From NCBI GenBank assembly GCA_963210315.1, contig OY723298.1, forward strand, positions 1,240,001-1,304,000: DNA of 64,000 bases, read 5' to 3'. This document shows positions 51,712 to 60,999 of this stretch, piece after piece. The notes beneath the pieces were generated by a model. The model made no database searches. It had not been told where the DNA came from and saw nothing but the letters and a program-made list of their open reading frames with translations. Position numbers and translations under genes: made by a program. Source of the stretch: Rhynchopus euleeides (Eukaryota; Euglenozoa; Diplonemea; Diplonemida; Diplonemidae). Position 1 is the stretch's first letter. Each line of letters opens with the position of its first letter.

Positions 51712-52475
51712 AGCTCACGTGTGCGTTTCACCACAACCTCTCCCCTCCCCATTCCCCCGTGTTGAGTGACATGTGTCGATAGTGTTCCATTTCTGAGGAC
51801 AACGTGGACAGGACGGATGTGGGGTGGGGCGACCTGAAGGTGCTCTCTCCGAAGAGCATCGCGGCGAACGTGAAGGATAGGATCAGGAAGGAGCCTATTA
51901 TCAGCCGCAACGAGGGTGCCAAGGATGCCTTCATGCTGCACAACGTGCTGTCGGAGCACGAGTGTCTGGAGATCATCAACGCGTGCAACGAGAAGCAGTT
52001 CTCCCCAGCCCTGGTGGCGATGGGGGGCTATCAGCAGTACCTCCCCGATTACCGGAGTGGGCTGCGTTGCATCGTAGACTCGCCGAAGTTCTCGCAGTTG
52101 TTGTTCAACAGGATGGCGCCCTTCCTCCCGAAGGTTGCGGGGAACGGGGGTCAGCTCTTCGACGTTAACGAGCGCATGCGTGTTCTGTGCTATTACAGGC
52201 CGAATGACTTGTTCGAACAGCACTACGATTCTGTTTTCAAGCACCCAGTGACGAAGGCGGTGTCTGCGTACACCCTGCAGCTGTACCTCAACACCATCCC
52301 GGATGCAAGAGTGGATGGGGGCGGCACTGCTTTCACCGATGCGGGGGAGGTGGTGACACCACGCGCAGGGTCTGTGCTGTGCTTCACGCAGAACCTGAGC
52401 CACGAGGGGCAGGCTCTCCTGACAGGCGGCATCAAGTCCACCATCCGCACAGAGGCGATGTATCGCAAGGATTAG

Positions 52476-53502
52476 ATTGCCCTCCCTGGTCTGAGAGCCG
52501 ACGTGTCTCTTGGTTGCCACTTCTTCAGATCTGCCCCCATTGTCTTTTCTGCCCTCCCCTTGGGGTGTCTTCTTGCCCCTCCAGGTCTTCAAACACCCCA
52601 ACTCTCTGGCCCTCTGGGGGATGTTTGCTCGCTTGCGGTGTGCGATGCGCATCCGTACCTATCAAGCGGCAAGGCACCTCGCATACACTTGAAACCAGGC
52701 ACATCTTGAATCCCCTCCAGCCCAAAATCCCCCACTTCATTCCCGCTTTATATCCAACAATGGTCCCAAATATGCTCCCCAGTCCGGCGCCCTGCACGGG
52801 TTCCCACTACTCGCACTCTCCTCGGGTGCCGGAGGACCCCAAAAAAACTGAGGTCGAGGCGGAACCTCGTCGAGACGTCGAAACCCCCTTGCAGGGGGTC
52901 AGGGGTCAATATGACATCACAGCTTTGCTTGTGATTCTCAACAATAGACCGGGGTTTAGCTGGAAAAATAAACACGGGCAAATATGGCAAGGGTGTTTGG
53001 AGGACTCTCCCCCCTCATCCCCCATGAGAACAGACGCCTGGCTGAAATCTGCGAAAAGCAAGCCACCGCGAGTGGTCCTCTTGTTGGTTGGACGCCTGTC
53101 CTCTTCCTCCAGGGTGGTTCTTCGACTGCAGCTCTAGCACCCCCACCCTGTTCTTGTTTCCGGCGTTCGCCTTGAGGCTTTGTTGCAGACCAAATGCAAC
53201 CTGTCGGGGGCCTTTGCCCTGCGTGAAACTGTGCCAGTTCTGTCCCCCTTCTTGTGAGGCGACCCTTCCCAAAACAAACAGCGCTCTTCAGAGGGGTTTC
53301 TGCTGCATCCGTTCAGAAGGCAAGGGTTATCGTATATCGCGTATTGCGTTGCACGTTGCCTCGCCGCCACCTCCTCCCTGCCCTCCTGCCTGCCCCCAGT
53401 GCCCCTTTTGGCACCTGCCTCGGTCATTAGTGTTCGCTCAAGGTCTCCCTGCCCTGAAGGATTCCTATTCTGCTGGGTCAACCCGTCCGGATCACAGGCA
53501 CC
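52476..53502. other. Spacer between oxygenase copies 1 and 2
   Basis: No gene. Two duplicated blocks are present: a 3' flank (about 52575-52745, repeated after copy 2) and the 5' flank of type II copies (about 52990-53500, repeated at about 56750-57180). Confidence 0.6.
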
Positions 53503-54324
53503 ATGATCCGCCGTGCTGCAGTTCGATGCTTTGCTTCAGTGGCAGGGTGTGGGTCTGGAGCCCCTGTTGCCCGGCCTGAGTGGTGTACCGTCCCCGAGCC
53601 TGTGGTGCAGGAAAGAGACTGGGCGTACGGCGAAACCTTCTACACTGACAACGTGGACAGGATGGACATCGGGTGGAACGATCTGAAGGTGCTGTCGGAG
53701 GAGAGCATCGCCGACACTGCAGAGGGGCGTGTGGTGAAGGAGGAGCTGATCAACAAGCTCGATGGGAGGGTTCACGCATTCATGCTGCACAACGTGCTGT
53801 CGGAGGAGGAGTGTCTGGAGATCATCAACGCGTGCAACGAGAAGCAGTTCTCCCCAGCCCTGGTGGCGATGGGGGGCTATCAGCAGTACCTCCCCGATTA
53901 CCGGAGTGGGCTGCGTTGCATCGTAGACTCGCCGAAGTTCTCGCAGTTGTTGTTCAACAGGATGGCGCCCTTCCTCCCGAAGGTTGCGGGGAACGGGGGT
54001 CAGCTCTTTGACTTCAACGAGCGCATGCGTGTTCTGTGCTATTACAGGCCGAATGACTTGTTCGAACAGCACTACGATTCTGTTTTCAAGCACCCAGTGA
54101 CGAAGGCGGTGTCTGCGTACACCCTGCAGCTGTACCTCAACACCATCCCGGATGCAAGAGTGGATGGGGGCGGCACTGCTTTCACCGATGCGGGGGAGGT
54201 GGTGACACCACGCGCAGGGTCTGTGCTGTGCTTCACGCAGAACCTGAGCCACGAGGGGCAGGCTCTCCTGACAGGCGGCATCAAGTACACCCTCCGCACA
54301 GAGGCGATGTACCGCAAGGATTAG
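53503..54324 (+). CDS. P4H-like 2OG-Fe(II) oxygenase copy 2 (type II N-terminus, type I core)
   Basis: The protein has 273 residues and belongs to the prolyl-4-hydroxylase-like superfamily, which uses 2-oxoglutarate, O2 and Fe(II). Likely iron ligands are H190 and D192 (EQHYD) and H250 (SHEG); K261 (GGIKY) would bind 2-oxoglutarate. YTLQLYLNTIP and GGGTAFTD are typical core strands. The N-terminus MIRRAAVRCFASVAG looks like a mitochondrial or mitochondrion-related targeting peptide. It is mosaic: residues to about 100 match copy 4, the rest matches copies 1 and 3. One Glu is missing at FYTDNVD. Substrate unknown. Confidence 0.85.
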   Translation: MIRRAAVRCFASVAGCGSGAPVARPEWCTVPEPVVQERDWAYGETFYTDNVDRMDIGWNDLKVLSEESIADTAEGRVVKEELINKLDGRVHAFMLHNVLSEEECLEIINACNEKQFSPALVAMGGYQQYLPDYRSGLRCIVDSPKFSQLLFNRMAPFLPKVAGNGGQLFDFNERMRVLCYYRPNDLFEQHYDSVFKHPVTKAVSAYTLQLYLNTIPDARVDGGGTAFTDAGEVVTPRAGSVLCFTQNLSHEGQALLTGGIKYTLRTEAMYRKD

Positions 54325-54893
54325 ATTGCCCTCCCTGGTCTGAGAGCCGACGTGTCTCTTGGTTGCCACTTCTTCCGATCTGCCTGCATTGGGGGCCTTC
54401 GCTACCAGATGTGACTGAGTGAGAGAAAGTGAGCAACAGCCTGCTCCCCCTCACTGACTGACGAGCTGTGACTGGTAGCGAGGGCCCCCGTTGTCTTTTC
54501 TGCCCTCCCCTTGGGATGTCTTCTTGCCCCTCTCGGGTCTTCAAACACACCCCAACTCTCTGGCCCTCTGGGGGATGTTTGCTCGCTTGCGGTGTGCGAT
54601 GCGCATCCGTACCTATCAAGTGGCAAGGCACCTTGCATACACTTGAAACCAGGCACATCTTGAATCCCCCCCAGCCCAAAATCCCCCCCACTTCATTCCC
54701 GCTTTATATTCAACAATGGTTCCCCGCCCGACGCTCACAGCTTTCAGAGCCACATGCTGCGCCAACGCGGCATGTAACCCACACACCGCGCCACGTCACC
54801 CACAACGCCCCATATAGTGTGCGCCACGGAAGAATGTCACCCCTCCCCCCTCCCCGGGCTTCGGCCCTCGAGGGGGCTGACATTCTCTCGGTA
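54325..54893. other. 3' flank of copy 2 and start of MITE region
   Basis: No gene. It repeats the 3' flank found after copy 1, with an extra block of about 120 bases near 54390-54480. Confidence 0.55.
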
Positions 54894-55261
54894 CCTGGGA
54901 CCCCCCGTGTTTAAGTCCCCCCCCTGGAGGCGATTTTCGGCCGGGGGGGACTTAAACACGGGGGGGGGCGGACCTAAACACAGGGGGGGCTTAAACACGG
55001 GGGTGGCACGGTGGAGACCAAGAAGACCTCTTCCTCTGCTGTCGTAGGGGGGTAATTCCGGTCCGGATGGACTTTTGGCACCCCACTTTTCGACTCTGAC
55101 AGCACCTGGAGGGCCTAGGGGCCACCTGATGACCCTCCAGACCAGCCCACCCCCGTGTTTAGGTCCCCCTGTGTTTAAGTCCCCCCCCTGCCAGACCCCC
55201 AGGGGGGGACTTAAACACGGGGGTAAGGGGGGGGGGGGACTTATACACGGGGGGTCCCAGG
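54894..55261. mobile_element. TA-flanked 368-bp MITE with GTGTTTAAGTCCCCC repeats
   Basis: The ends CCTGGGACCCCCCGTGTTTA... and ...ACACGGGGGGTCCCAGG are inverted repeats of about 30 bases with one mismatch, and TA lies just outside each (54892-54893, 55262-55263). Inside, GTGTTTAAGTCCCCC or its complement recurs several times in both orientations. No gene. It resembles the two intron elements in TA flanks and G/C-run ends, but its end sequence is different. Confidence 0.8.
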
Positions 55262-55263
55262 TA

Positions 55264-55690
55264 CCCTAGGTATGAACATAATGGATGATCCCCCCGCCCC
55301 GCGCCCGCACCCATCTGCTGAGGAGGGGGAGGGGGCTGCGACGCTGCCATCGATGCAGCCTGCTGCTGCATGGCCGCGACACGCCGGTCGAATTCCTCCT
55401 GGAACTGACGGGTTTGTTCTGCCGAAGCCTCGTCGAAGCGCCGCTGCTGCGCTGCTGCCTGTGCCTGCACTTCGTTCAACGCCTCGCGCACCGCTGCCAC
55501 CTCCCGTTCCGACTGCACCCGCATGTCCTCGACTGTCGCCGCCGCCATCTCGGTCTGGTGCACCGAGGTCTCGACGAGTCGGCTGCAGACCCAATCCGGG
55601 GCAGGGAAGGGGTAGGTCACATCTTGACCATCGTGCAGTTCGACGCCTGCCACGTAGTTGTAGGCCTCTGAGCAAGGTGACCAACGCTAC
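55264..55690 (-). pseudogene. Fragment of a coiled-coil protein gene (minus strand)
   Basis: The minus-strand frame encodes a helical stretch (ATVEDMRVQSEREVAAVREA, then AQQRRFDEASAEQTRQFQEE) followed by Gln/Pro-rich sequence, with no ATG at its head and no natural end before the MITE. Coding-like helical sequence in only part of a gene suggests a broken copy. A trace of it also precedes oxygenase copy 1 at about 49920. The parent gene is not in the window. Confidence 0.4.
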
Positions 55691-55808
55691 TAGCCCGACG
55701 TTTCTTGCATTGCCCCACCCACCCGGAGATCGACCTTGTGCCTCCTTGTCCTTCTACTTCACTGCCCACCCCACCCATCCACCCTCACAGCAGGAGGGTA
55801 TCTGTGGC

Positions 55809-56624
55809 ATGGCGACGCGCCCCGACTGGTGTTTGGTGCCAGAGCCTGTGGTGGATGCACGTTGCCAGTGGCGCCATGGACACAATTTTTTCCCTGAGGA
55901 CAACGTGGACAGGACGGATGTGGGGTGGGGCGACCTGAAGGTGCTGTCTCCGAAGAGCATCGCGGCGAACGTGAAGGATAGGATCAGGAAGGAGCCTATT
56001 ATCAGCCGCAACGAGGGTGCCGAGGATGCCTTCATGCTGCACAACGTGCTGTCGGAGCATGAGTGTCTGGAGATCATCAACGCGTGCAACGAGAAGCAGT
56101 TCTCCCCAGCCCTGGTGGCGATGGGGGGCTATCAGCAGTACCTCCCCGATTACCGGAGTGGGCTGCGTTGCATCGTAGACTCGCCGAAGTTCTCGCAGTT
56201 GTTGTTCAACAGGATGGCGCCCTTCCTCCCGAAGGTTGCGGGGAACGGGGGTCAGCTCTTTGACTTCAACGAGCGCATGCGTGTTCTGTGCTATTACAGG
56301 CCGAATGACTTGTTCGAACAGCACTACGATTCTGTTTTCAAGCACCCAGTGACGAAGGCGGTGTCTGCGTACACCCTGCAGCTGTACCTCAACACCATCC
56401 CGGATGCAAGAGTGGATGGGGGCGGCACTGCTTTCACCGATGCGGGGGAGGTGGTGACACCACGCGCAGGGTCTGTGCTGTGCTTCACGCAGAACCTGAG
56501 CCACGAGGGGCAGGCTCTCCTGACAGGCGGCATCAAGTACACTATCCGCACAGAGGCGATGTATCGCCACACTGAGGGGTTGTTTGCTCGCTTGCGGCGT
56601 GCGATGCGCATCCGGACGTCTTAA
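55809..56624 (+). CDS. P4H-like 2OG-Fe(II) oxygenase copy 3 (type I, altered C-terminus)
   Basis: The protein has 271 residues, the intact version of copy 1, starting MATRPDWCLVPEPVV without a targeting peptide, so probably cytosolic. Fe ligands are H172 and D174 (EQHYD) plus the SHEG histidine. After EAMYR the usual KD-stop is lost: a deletion joins the coding sequence to what is 3' flank in copies 1 and 2, adding HTEGLFARLRRAMRIRTS. The added basic tail may or may not matter. The frame is open upstream to 55272, but that part overlaps the minus-strand fragment and is not coding. Confidence 0.83.
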   Translation: MATRPDWCLVPEPVVDARCQWRHGHNFFPEDNVDRTDVGWGDLKVLSPKSIAANVKDRIRKEPIISRNEGAEDAFMLHNVLSEHECLEIINACNEKQFSPALVAMGGYQQYLPDYRSGLRCIVDSPKFSQLLFNRMAPFLPKVAGNGGQLFDFNERMRVLCYYRPNDLFEQHYDSVFKHPVTKAVSAYTLQLYLNTIPDARVDGGGTAFTDAGEVVTPRAGSVLCFTQNLSHEGQALLTGGIKYTIRTEAMYRHTEGLFARLRRAMRIRTS

Positions 56625-57183
56625 GCGGCAAGGCACCTTACCTACACTTGAAACTGCACATCTTTAATCCCCTCCAGCCCAAAAGTGACAAATACATCTA
56701 CCTTGCCTTGTTGTTATGACTGTGAGTCATTCACACACACACACAGGTGTTCGGAGGACTCTCCCCCCTCATCCCCCGTGAGAACAAACACCTGGTTGAA
56801 ATCTCAAGCCACTGCGAGTGGTCCTCTTGTTGGATGGATGCCTGTCCTTCCTCCAGGGCACTTCTTCTACTGCAGCTCTAGCACCCCCACCCTGTTCTTG
56901 TTTCCGGTGTTCGCCTTGAGGCTTTGTTCCGGACCAAATGCAACCTTTCCCAAAACAAACAGCGCTCTTCAGAGGGGTTTCTGCTGCATCCGTTCAGAAG
57001 GCAAGGGTGATCGTACATCGTTTATTGCGTTGCACGTTGCCTCGCCGCCACCTCCTCCCTGCCCTCCTGCCTGCCCCCAGTGCCCCTTTTGGCACCTGCC
57101 TCGGTCATTAGTGTTCGCTCAAGGTCTCCCTGCCCTGAAGGATTCCTATTCTGCTGGGTCACCCCGTCCTGATCACAGGCACC
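56625..57183. other. Spacer with 5' flank of type II copies
   Basis: No gene. From about 56750 it matches the sequence upstream of copy 2, with several deletions. Confidence 0.55.
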
Positions 57184-57999
57184 ATGATCCGCCGTGCTGC
57201 AGTTCGATGCTTTGCTTCAGTGGCAGGGTGTGGGTCTGGAGCCCCTGTTGCCCGGCCTGAGTGGTGTACCGTCCCCGAGCCTGTGGTGCAGGAAAGAGAC
57301 TGGGATTACGGTGAAACCTTCTACACTGAGGACAACGTGGACAGGACGGACATCGGGTGGAACGATCTGAAGGTGCTGTCGGAGGAGAGCATCGCCGACA
57401 CTGCAGAGGGGCGTGTGGTGAAGGAGGAGCTGATCAACAAGCTCGATGGGAGGGTTCACGCATTCATGCTGTACAACGTGCTGTCGGAGGAGGAGTGTCT
57501 GGAGATCATTGACGCGTGCAACGAGAAGCAGTTCACACCCGCCCTCGTCAACACAGGGAGAGGGCGCCAGCAGTACCTCCCCGATTCGCGCAGCGGGCTG
57601 CGTTGCATCGTAGATTCGCCGAAGTTCTCGCAGTTGTTGTTCAACAGGATGGCGCCCTTCCTCCCGAAGGTGATGCAGGGCATGGAGCTCTTCAACTTCA
57701 ACGAGCGCATGCGTGTTCTGTGCTACCACCACCCCGACAATCGCTTTGAGAGGCACAGGGATGGAAAGTTCTTGCATCCTGATGGCTCGAAATCTGTGTA
57801 CACCCTGCAGCTGTACCTCAACACCATCCCGGATGCAAAAGTGGATGGGGGCGGCACTGCTTTCACAGATGATGGCCAAGTGGTGACTCCTCAAACGGGG
57901 TCTGTGCTGTGCTTCACGCATAACCTGAGCCACGCGGGGCAGCCTCTTCTGACAGGCGGCATCAAGTACACTATCCGCACAGAGGCGATGTACCTGTAG
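57184..57999 (+). CDS. P4H-like 2OG-Fe(II) oxygenase copy 4 (type II)
   Basis: The protein has 271 residues with the same probable targeting peptide as copy 2 (MIRRAAVRCFASVAG). The core is distinct: FTPALVNTGRGRQQYLPD, YHHPDNRFERHRDGKF (HRD as the Fe-binding HxD) and SHAGQPLLTGGIKY (distal His and Lys). It ends EAMYL. It likely represents the unconverted type II gene. A role in a mitochondrion-related organelle is inference from the N-terminus. Confidence 0.85.
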   Translation: MIRRAAVRCFASVAGCGSGAPVARPEWCTVPEPVVQERDWDYGETFYTEDNVDRTDIGWNDLKVLSEESIADTAEGRVVKEELINKLDGRVHAFMLYNVLSEEECLEIIDACNEKQFTPALVNTGRGRQQYLPDSRSGLRCIVDSPKFSQLLFNRMAPFLPKVMQGMELFNFNERMRVLCYHHPDNRFERHRDGKFLHPDGSKSVYTLQLYLNTIPDAKVDGGGTAFTDDGQVVTPQTGSVLCFTHNLSHAGQPLLTGGIKYTIRTEAMYL

Positions 58000-59111
58000 G
58001 GATTGGCTTGCGAGTATCTTCCCCCCTGGGCCACTTCAACTTTTCAACCTGTGGTGATATCTCTATCCTGCTCGCTTGATCTTGCCGACTGACGGTTTGA
58101 TGTGAAGGCCGTAACCTTCCTCCCCTTTGGCGAGCTTGTTGGTTCCGTGCCGAGTTCTTTGGACCAAGAATGCCTTTTTCTTTTTGGAACTGTGCGAACA
58201 ACTCAGGAAACCTGCGTGATGCAGATCATGCAGGACACACCACACCCGCAGCAGGCGTGTGGCGTGTTCTCGCGATCGACGAATACCCGCTGGTTTTCTT
58301 CTCTCCCCTTTTCTGACTTGCAGTCACGCAGTTTCCCAGACCGATGTTGTCCGACAAAAAAATTGCGGTTGCCCTGTTTCGATTTTACCCCCATCCTCCT
58401 GCTGACTCGCTGCTGGTGTTCCGCTCAAGGTTCTGCTGCTGCATGACCTGTGTCTGGCCCGTGGACCCCCTCCGGGCAGCCTGTCGCCTCCACAGGCAAC
58501 TGACCATTTCCAGCATTGTGCCGGCAATGCTATTCCCGCATTCCTGCACTTGTGTGCCCCTCTCCGCACAAGTTGAAATAACCCGCCCCGTTCTTTTTTT
58601 CCACCTTCCCTCCCGTCAACCCTTCCTTTCCTGATATTGTGGGGGGATGTGTGCCCAGCGGTTCAGAAGACGAGGGCCTTTTTTGTGTACATACACAGGA
58701 TGCTGTGGTGATGCATCACCCTAGGAGTAGGACAGTGTTGTCCGGCACCACGCGTCATCCCAGGCAGGAGTGTTGCAATGCAGTATCCCCAGCTGTTCGT
58801 AGTGGCTATCGGAATGCTCGGTGTCATGACACATCTGTGGTGTGGTCGCAGAGCTGGTGGTGCCCATCTGGATACTCAACTGACTCCCAGTCACGATGGA
58901 AAAGGAGCTACCACTCAGCGTCCTTCAAGGCCACTGTTGGTCGCTTCCCCTGGTGTGTGCTCTTCCCCATATGTCGGCTTACTGGCTAGCAGGAGAATCC
59001 CAGGATGTTGCCACACCAACACCACCTCTTGCCTCGGTTTTAATGGCCCCCACAACACATAGCACACCTGCACCCTCACAGAGTAACACTTTACACAGGT
59101 CGAGGTGCAGA
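58000..59111. other. Spacer between copies 4 and 5
   Basis: No supportable gene. The end reads TTACACAG followed by GTCGAGGTG and 4 bases later the start of copy 5; the same CACAGGTCGAGGTG occurs at about 50336-50349 in the insert of copy 1. A leader-intron acceptor is possible. Confidence 0.5.
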
Positions 59112-59894
59112 ATGGCAGCCCCGGCAGCCCGGCCTGAGTGGTGTACCGTCCCCGAGCCTGTGGTGCAGGAAAGAGACTGGGATTACGGTGAAACCTTCTA
59201 CACTGAGGACAACGTGGACAGGACGGACATCGGGTGGAACGATCTGAAGGTGCTGTCGGAGGAGAGCATCGCCGACACTGCAGAGGGGCGTGTGGTGAAG
59301 GAGGAGCTGATCAACAAGCTCGACGGGAGGGTTCACGCATTCATGCTGTACAACGTGCTGTCGGAGGAGGAGTGTCTGGAGATCATTGACGCGTGCAACG
59401 AGAAGCAGTTCACACCCGCCCTCGTCAACACAGGGAGAGGGCGCCAGCAGTACCTCCCCGATTACCGGAGTGGGCTGCGTTGCATTGCCGATTCGCCGAA
59501 GTTCTCGCAGCTTCTGTTCAACAGGATAGCGCCCTTCCTCCCAAAATCAATGCAGGGCATGGAGCTCTTCAACTTCAACGAGCGCATGCGTGTTCTGTGC
59601 TACCACCACCCCGATAATCGCTTTGAGACACATATGGACGGAAGGTTCCAGCATCCGACAACCGATGCCATTTCTGTGTACACCCTGCAGCTGTACCTCA
59701 ACACCATCCCGGATGCAAAAGTGGATGGGAGCGGCACTGCTTTCACAGACGATGGCCAAGTGGTGACTCCTCAAACGGGGTCTGTGCTGTGCTTCACGCA
59801 GAACCTGAGCCACGAGGGGCAGGCTCTCCTGACAGGCGGTATCAAGTACACCATCCGCACAGAGGCGATGTACCGCGACACTGATGACGACTGA
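59112..59894 (+). CDS. P4H-like 2OG-Fe(II) oxygenase copy 5
   Basis: The protein has 260 residues. From RPEWCTVPEPVV onward it follows copy 4, but it starts MAAPAARPEW without the targeting peptide, so it would stay in the cytosol. The metal site is ETHMDGRF (HMD), with SHEGQALLTGGIKY at the end. The region around the HxD (HPTTDAISVYTLQL) is closer to the type I spacing, and the tail is RDTDDD. Upstream frame to 58896 is spacer. It is the most diverged of the five copies at its ends. Confidence 0.83.
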   Translation: MAAPAARPEWCTVPEPVVQERDWDYGETFYTEDNVDRTDIGWNDLKVLSEESIADTAEGRVVKEELINKLDGRVHAFMLYNVLSEEECLEIIDACNEKQFTPALVNTGRGRQQYLPDYRSGLRCIADSPKFSQLLFNRIAPFLPKSMQGMELFNFNERMRVLCYHHPDNRFETHMDGRFQHPTTDAISVYTLQLYLNTIPDAKVDGSGTAFTDDGQVVTPQTGSVLCFTQNLSHEGQALLTGGIKYTIRTEAMYRDTDDD

Positions 59895-60999
59895 GCCTGT
59901 GTTTGTCTACTTGATGTGTGCGCTGATAAGGAGCACAACCTGTGGTTGATCTGAATATTTTCTTTGAAGAATGCCGCTCGCTTTCACCAGTTACGAACGA
60001 CGAAGCGGAGCGAAGTCGCGAAATAACGAAGGATTTGTACAACTGAAGCTTTGCGATTAGCACCTCCATGCCACTTCACAGGGCCTCAACACAGCCTTGG
60101 GACACAAGAGTGATTTGGCGCACAACAACACTCCAGCACAGCCGATGGTGTGCAGGTGGAGGGGCGAATGCCGTTTCGACAACCCGTGTCGAATTTTTCC
60201 TACCCAACGGATACTGAAGCCCTTTCACACGCACACATACACACATACACCCCACCTGAGTGTGGCCTATGTGTGCATGTCTGCTCCAACAAAACAATTG
60301 TCGGCAATTTGGCTTGTTGTCTCGTCCCTACCTTTCGCACTTTCACCACCCAGTCGGTGGGAGGTGCACACACAGGTAGCTTCCCTCCACCCCTTGCTCC
60401 TCTCTCCCTCTCTCTCTCCCCTCGCTACAACCCCTGTTAGGAACGTGGCACACCTAGCCAGCTGGCTGTGCAGCCCCCGCTGCACAGCCGTGCCATGTGA
60501 GTTCCTCTGCTTGCTGTGAGAGTGCTTCCTCGAAATGGAGAGAATAAAGCCTTGGGGTGCCCAGGTCCCTCGACCTGCTACCTGGTATCCCAAGAGCCTC
60601 ACACCAGGCGGTGATCCGCCGACAGGCAAGCCTTTCACGCCTGCCAATGGAGGCTGTCGCAGCTGGCGCGGTGCGACAAGCCCCCCTCCCACAGCTTTTG
60701 GCTGTATCCAACTTGATGCCACAGAGTTGTCAGCCGCAGAGGTCTTCCCACCCCCCTCCCCCAACTCCTTTCCCAAAGCTCCCCCTGGCAGCATGGGTTG
60801 CCCTGGCAGCTGGGGCAGCATCGCCGGTGCGAGAACAATATAACATTGCGCACCCGCGGCGCGGGGGGGGGGGGGGCGGGGGCATGCCGGGGGGGCAACG
60901 CATTGTAAACAGCAGCAAAACAACCACCTCATTTTTTTGACCTTTGTCTGTCTCCACCACCCACCCCACCCACCTCGCCCCCTCCCCTCTGCAGGCACA
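59895..60999. other. Intergenic before the SNF2 gene
   Basis: No supportable gene. It contains a CACACATACACA run (about 60225-60250), a CT-rich run and a G-run at about 60864. A pyrimidine stretch ending CTCTGCAG directly before GCACAATG at 61000 could be a splice acceptor. Confidence 0.5.

Larger units (their letters stand above)
50232..51792 (+). mobile_element. 1.56-kb insert with its own gene inside oxygenase copy 1
   Basis: Comparison with intact copy 3 defines the insert to within a few bases at a T-run/C-run site. It contains one gene (50402-51418) and similar sequences before and after it: GTGTGCGTTTCACCAC...AACCTCTCCC at 50349-50383 and 51719-51744. Two 90-bp tandem repeats lie in its 3' part. 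No inverted ends, poly-A tail or clear target duplication are visible. It may be a novel mobile unit or a translocated host gene. Confidence 0.55.
50157..52475 (+). pseudogene. 2OG-Fe(II) oxygenase (P4H-like) copy 1, type I, split by 1.56-kb insert
   Basis: The first 25 codons (MATRPDWCLVPEPVV...) at 50157-50231 match copy 3, then the frame hits a stop in foreign sequence. Homology resumes at 51793 (CTGAGGACAACGTGGAC) and continues to the usual stop at 52475. The core would keep HYD and the distal His and Lys, and one Phe in LFDFNE is changed to Val. Unless the insert is spliced out it cannot make a full protein. Confidence 0.8.

Noticed and set aside
55272-55808. Upstream extension of oxygenase copy 3 (about 180 codons, Pro/Arg-rich)
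   Set aside because: It is antisense to a coiled-coil fragment and absent from the other copies; the start at 55809 matches copy 1.
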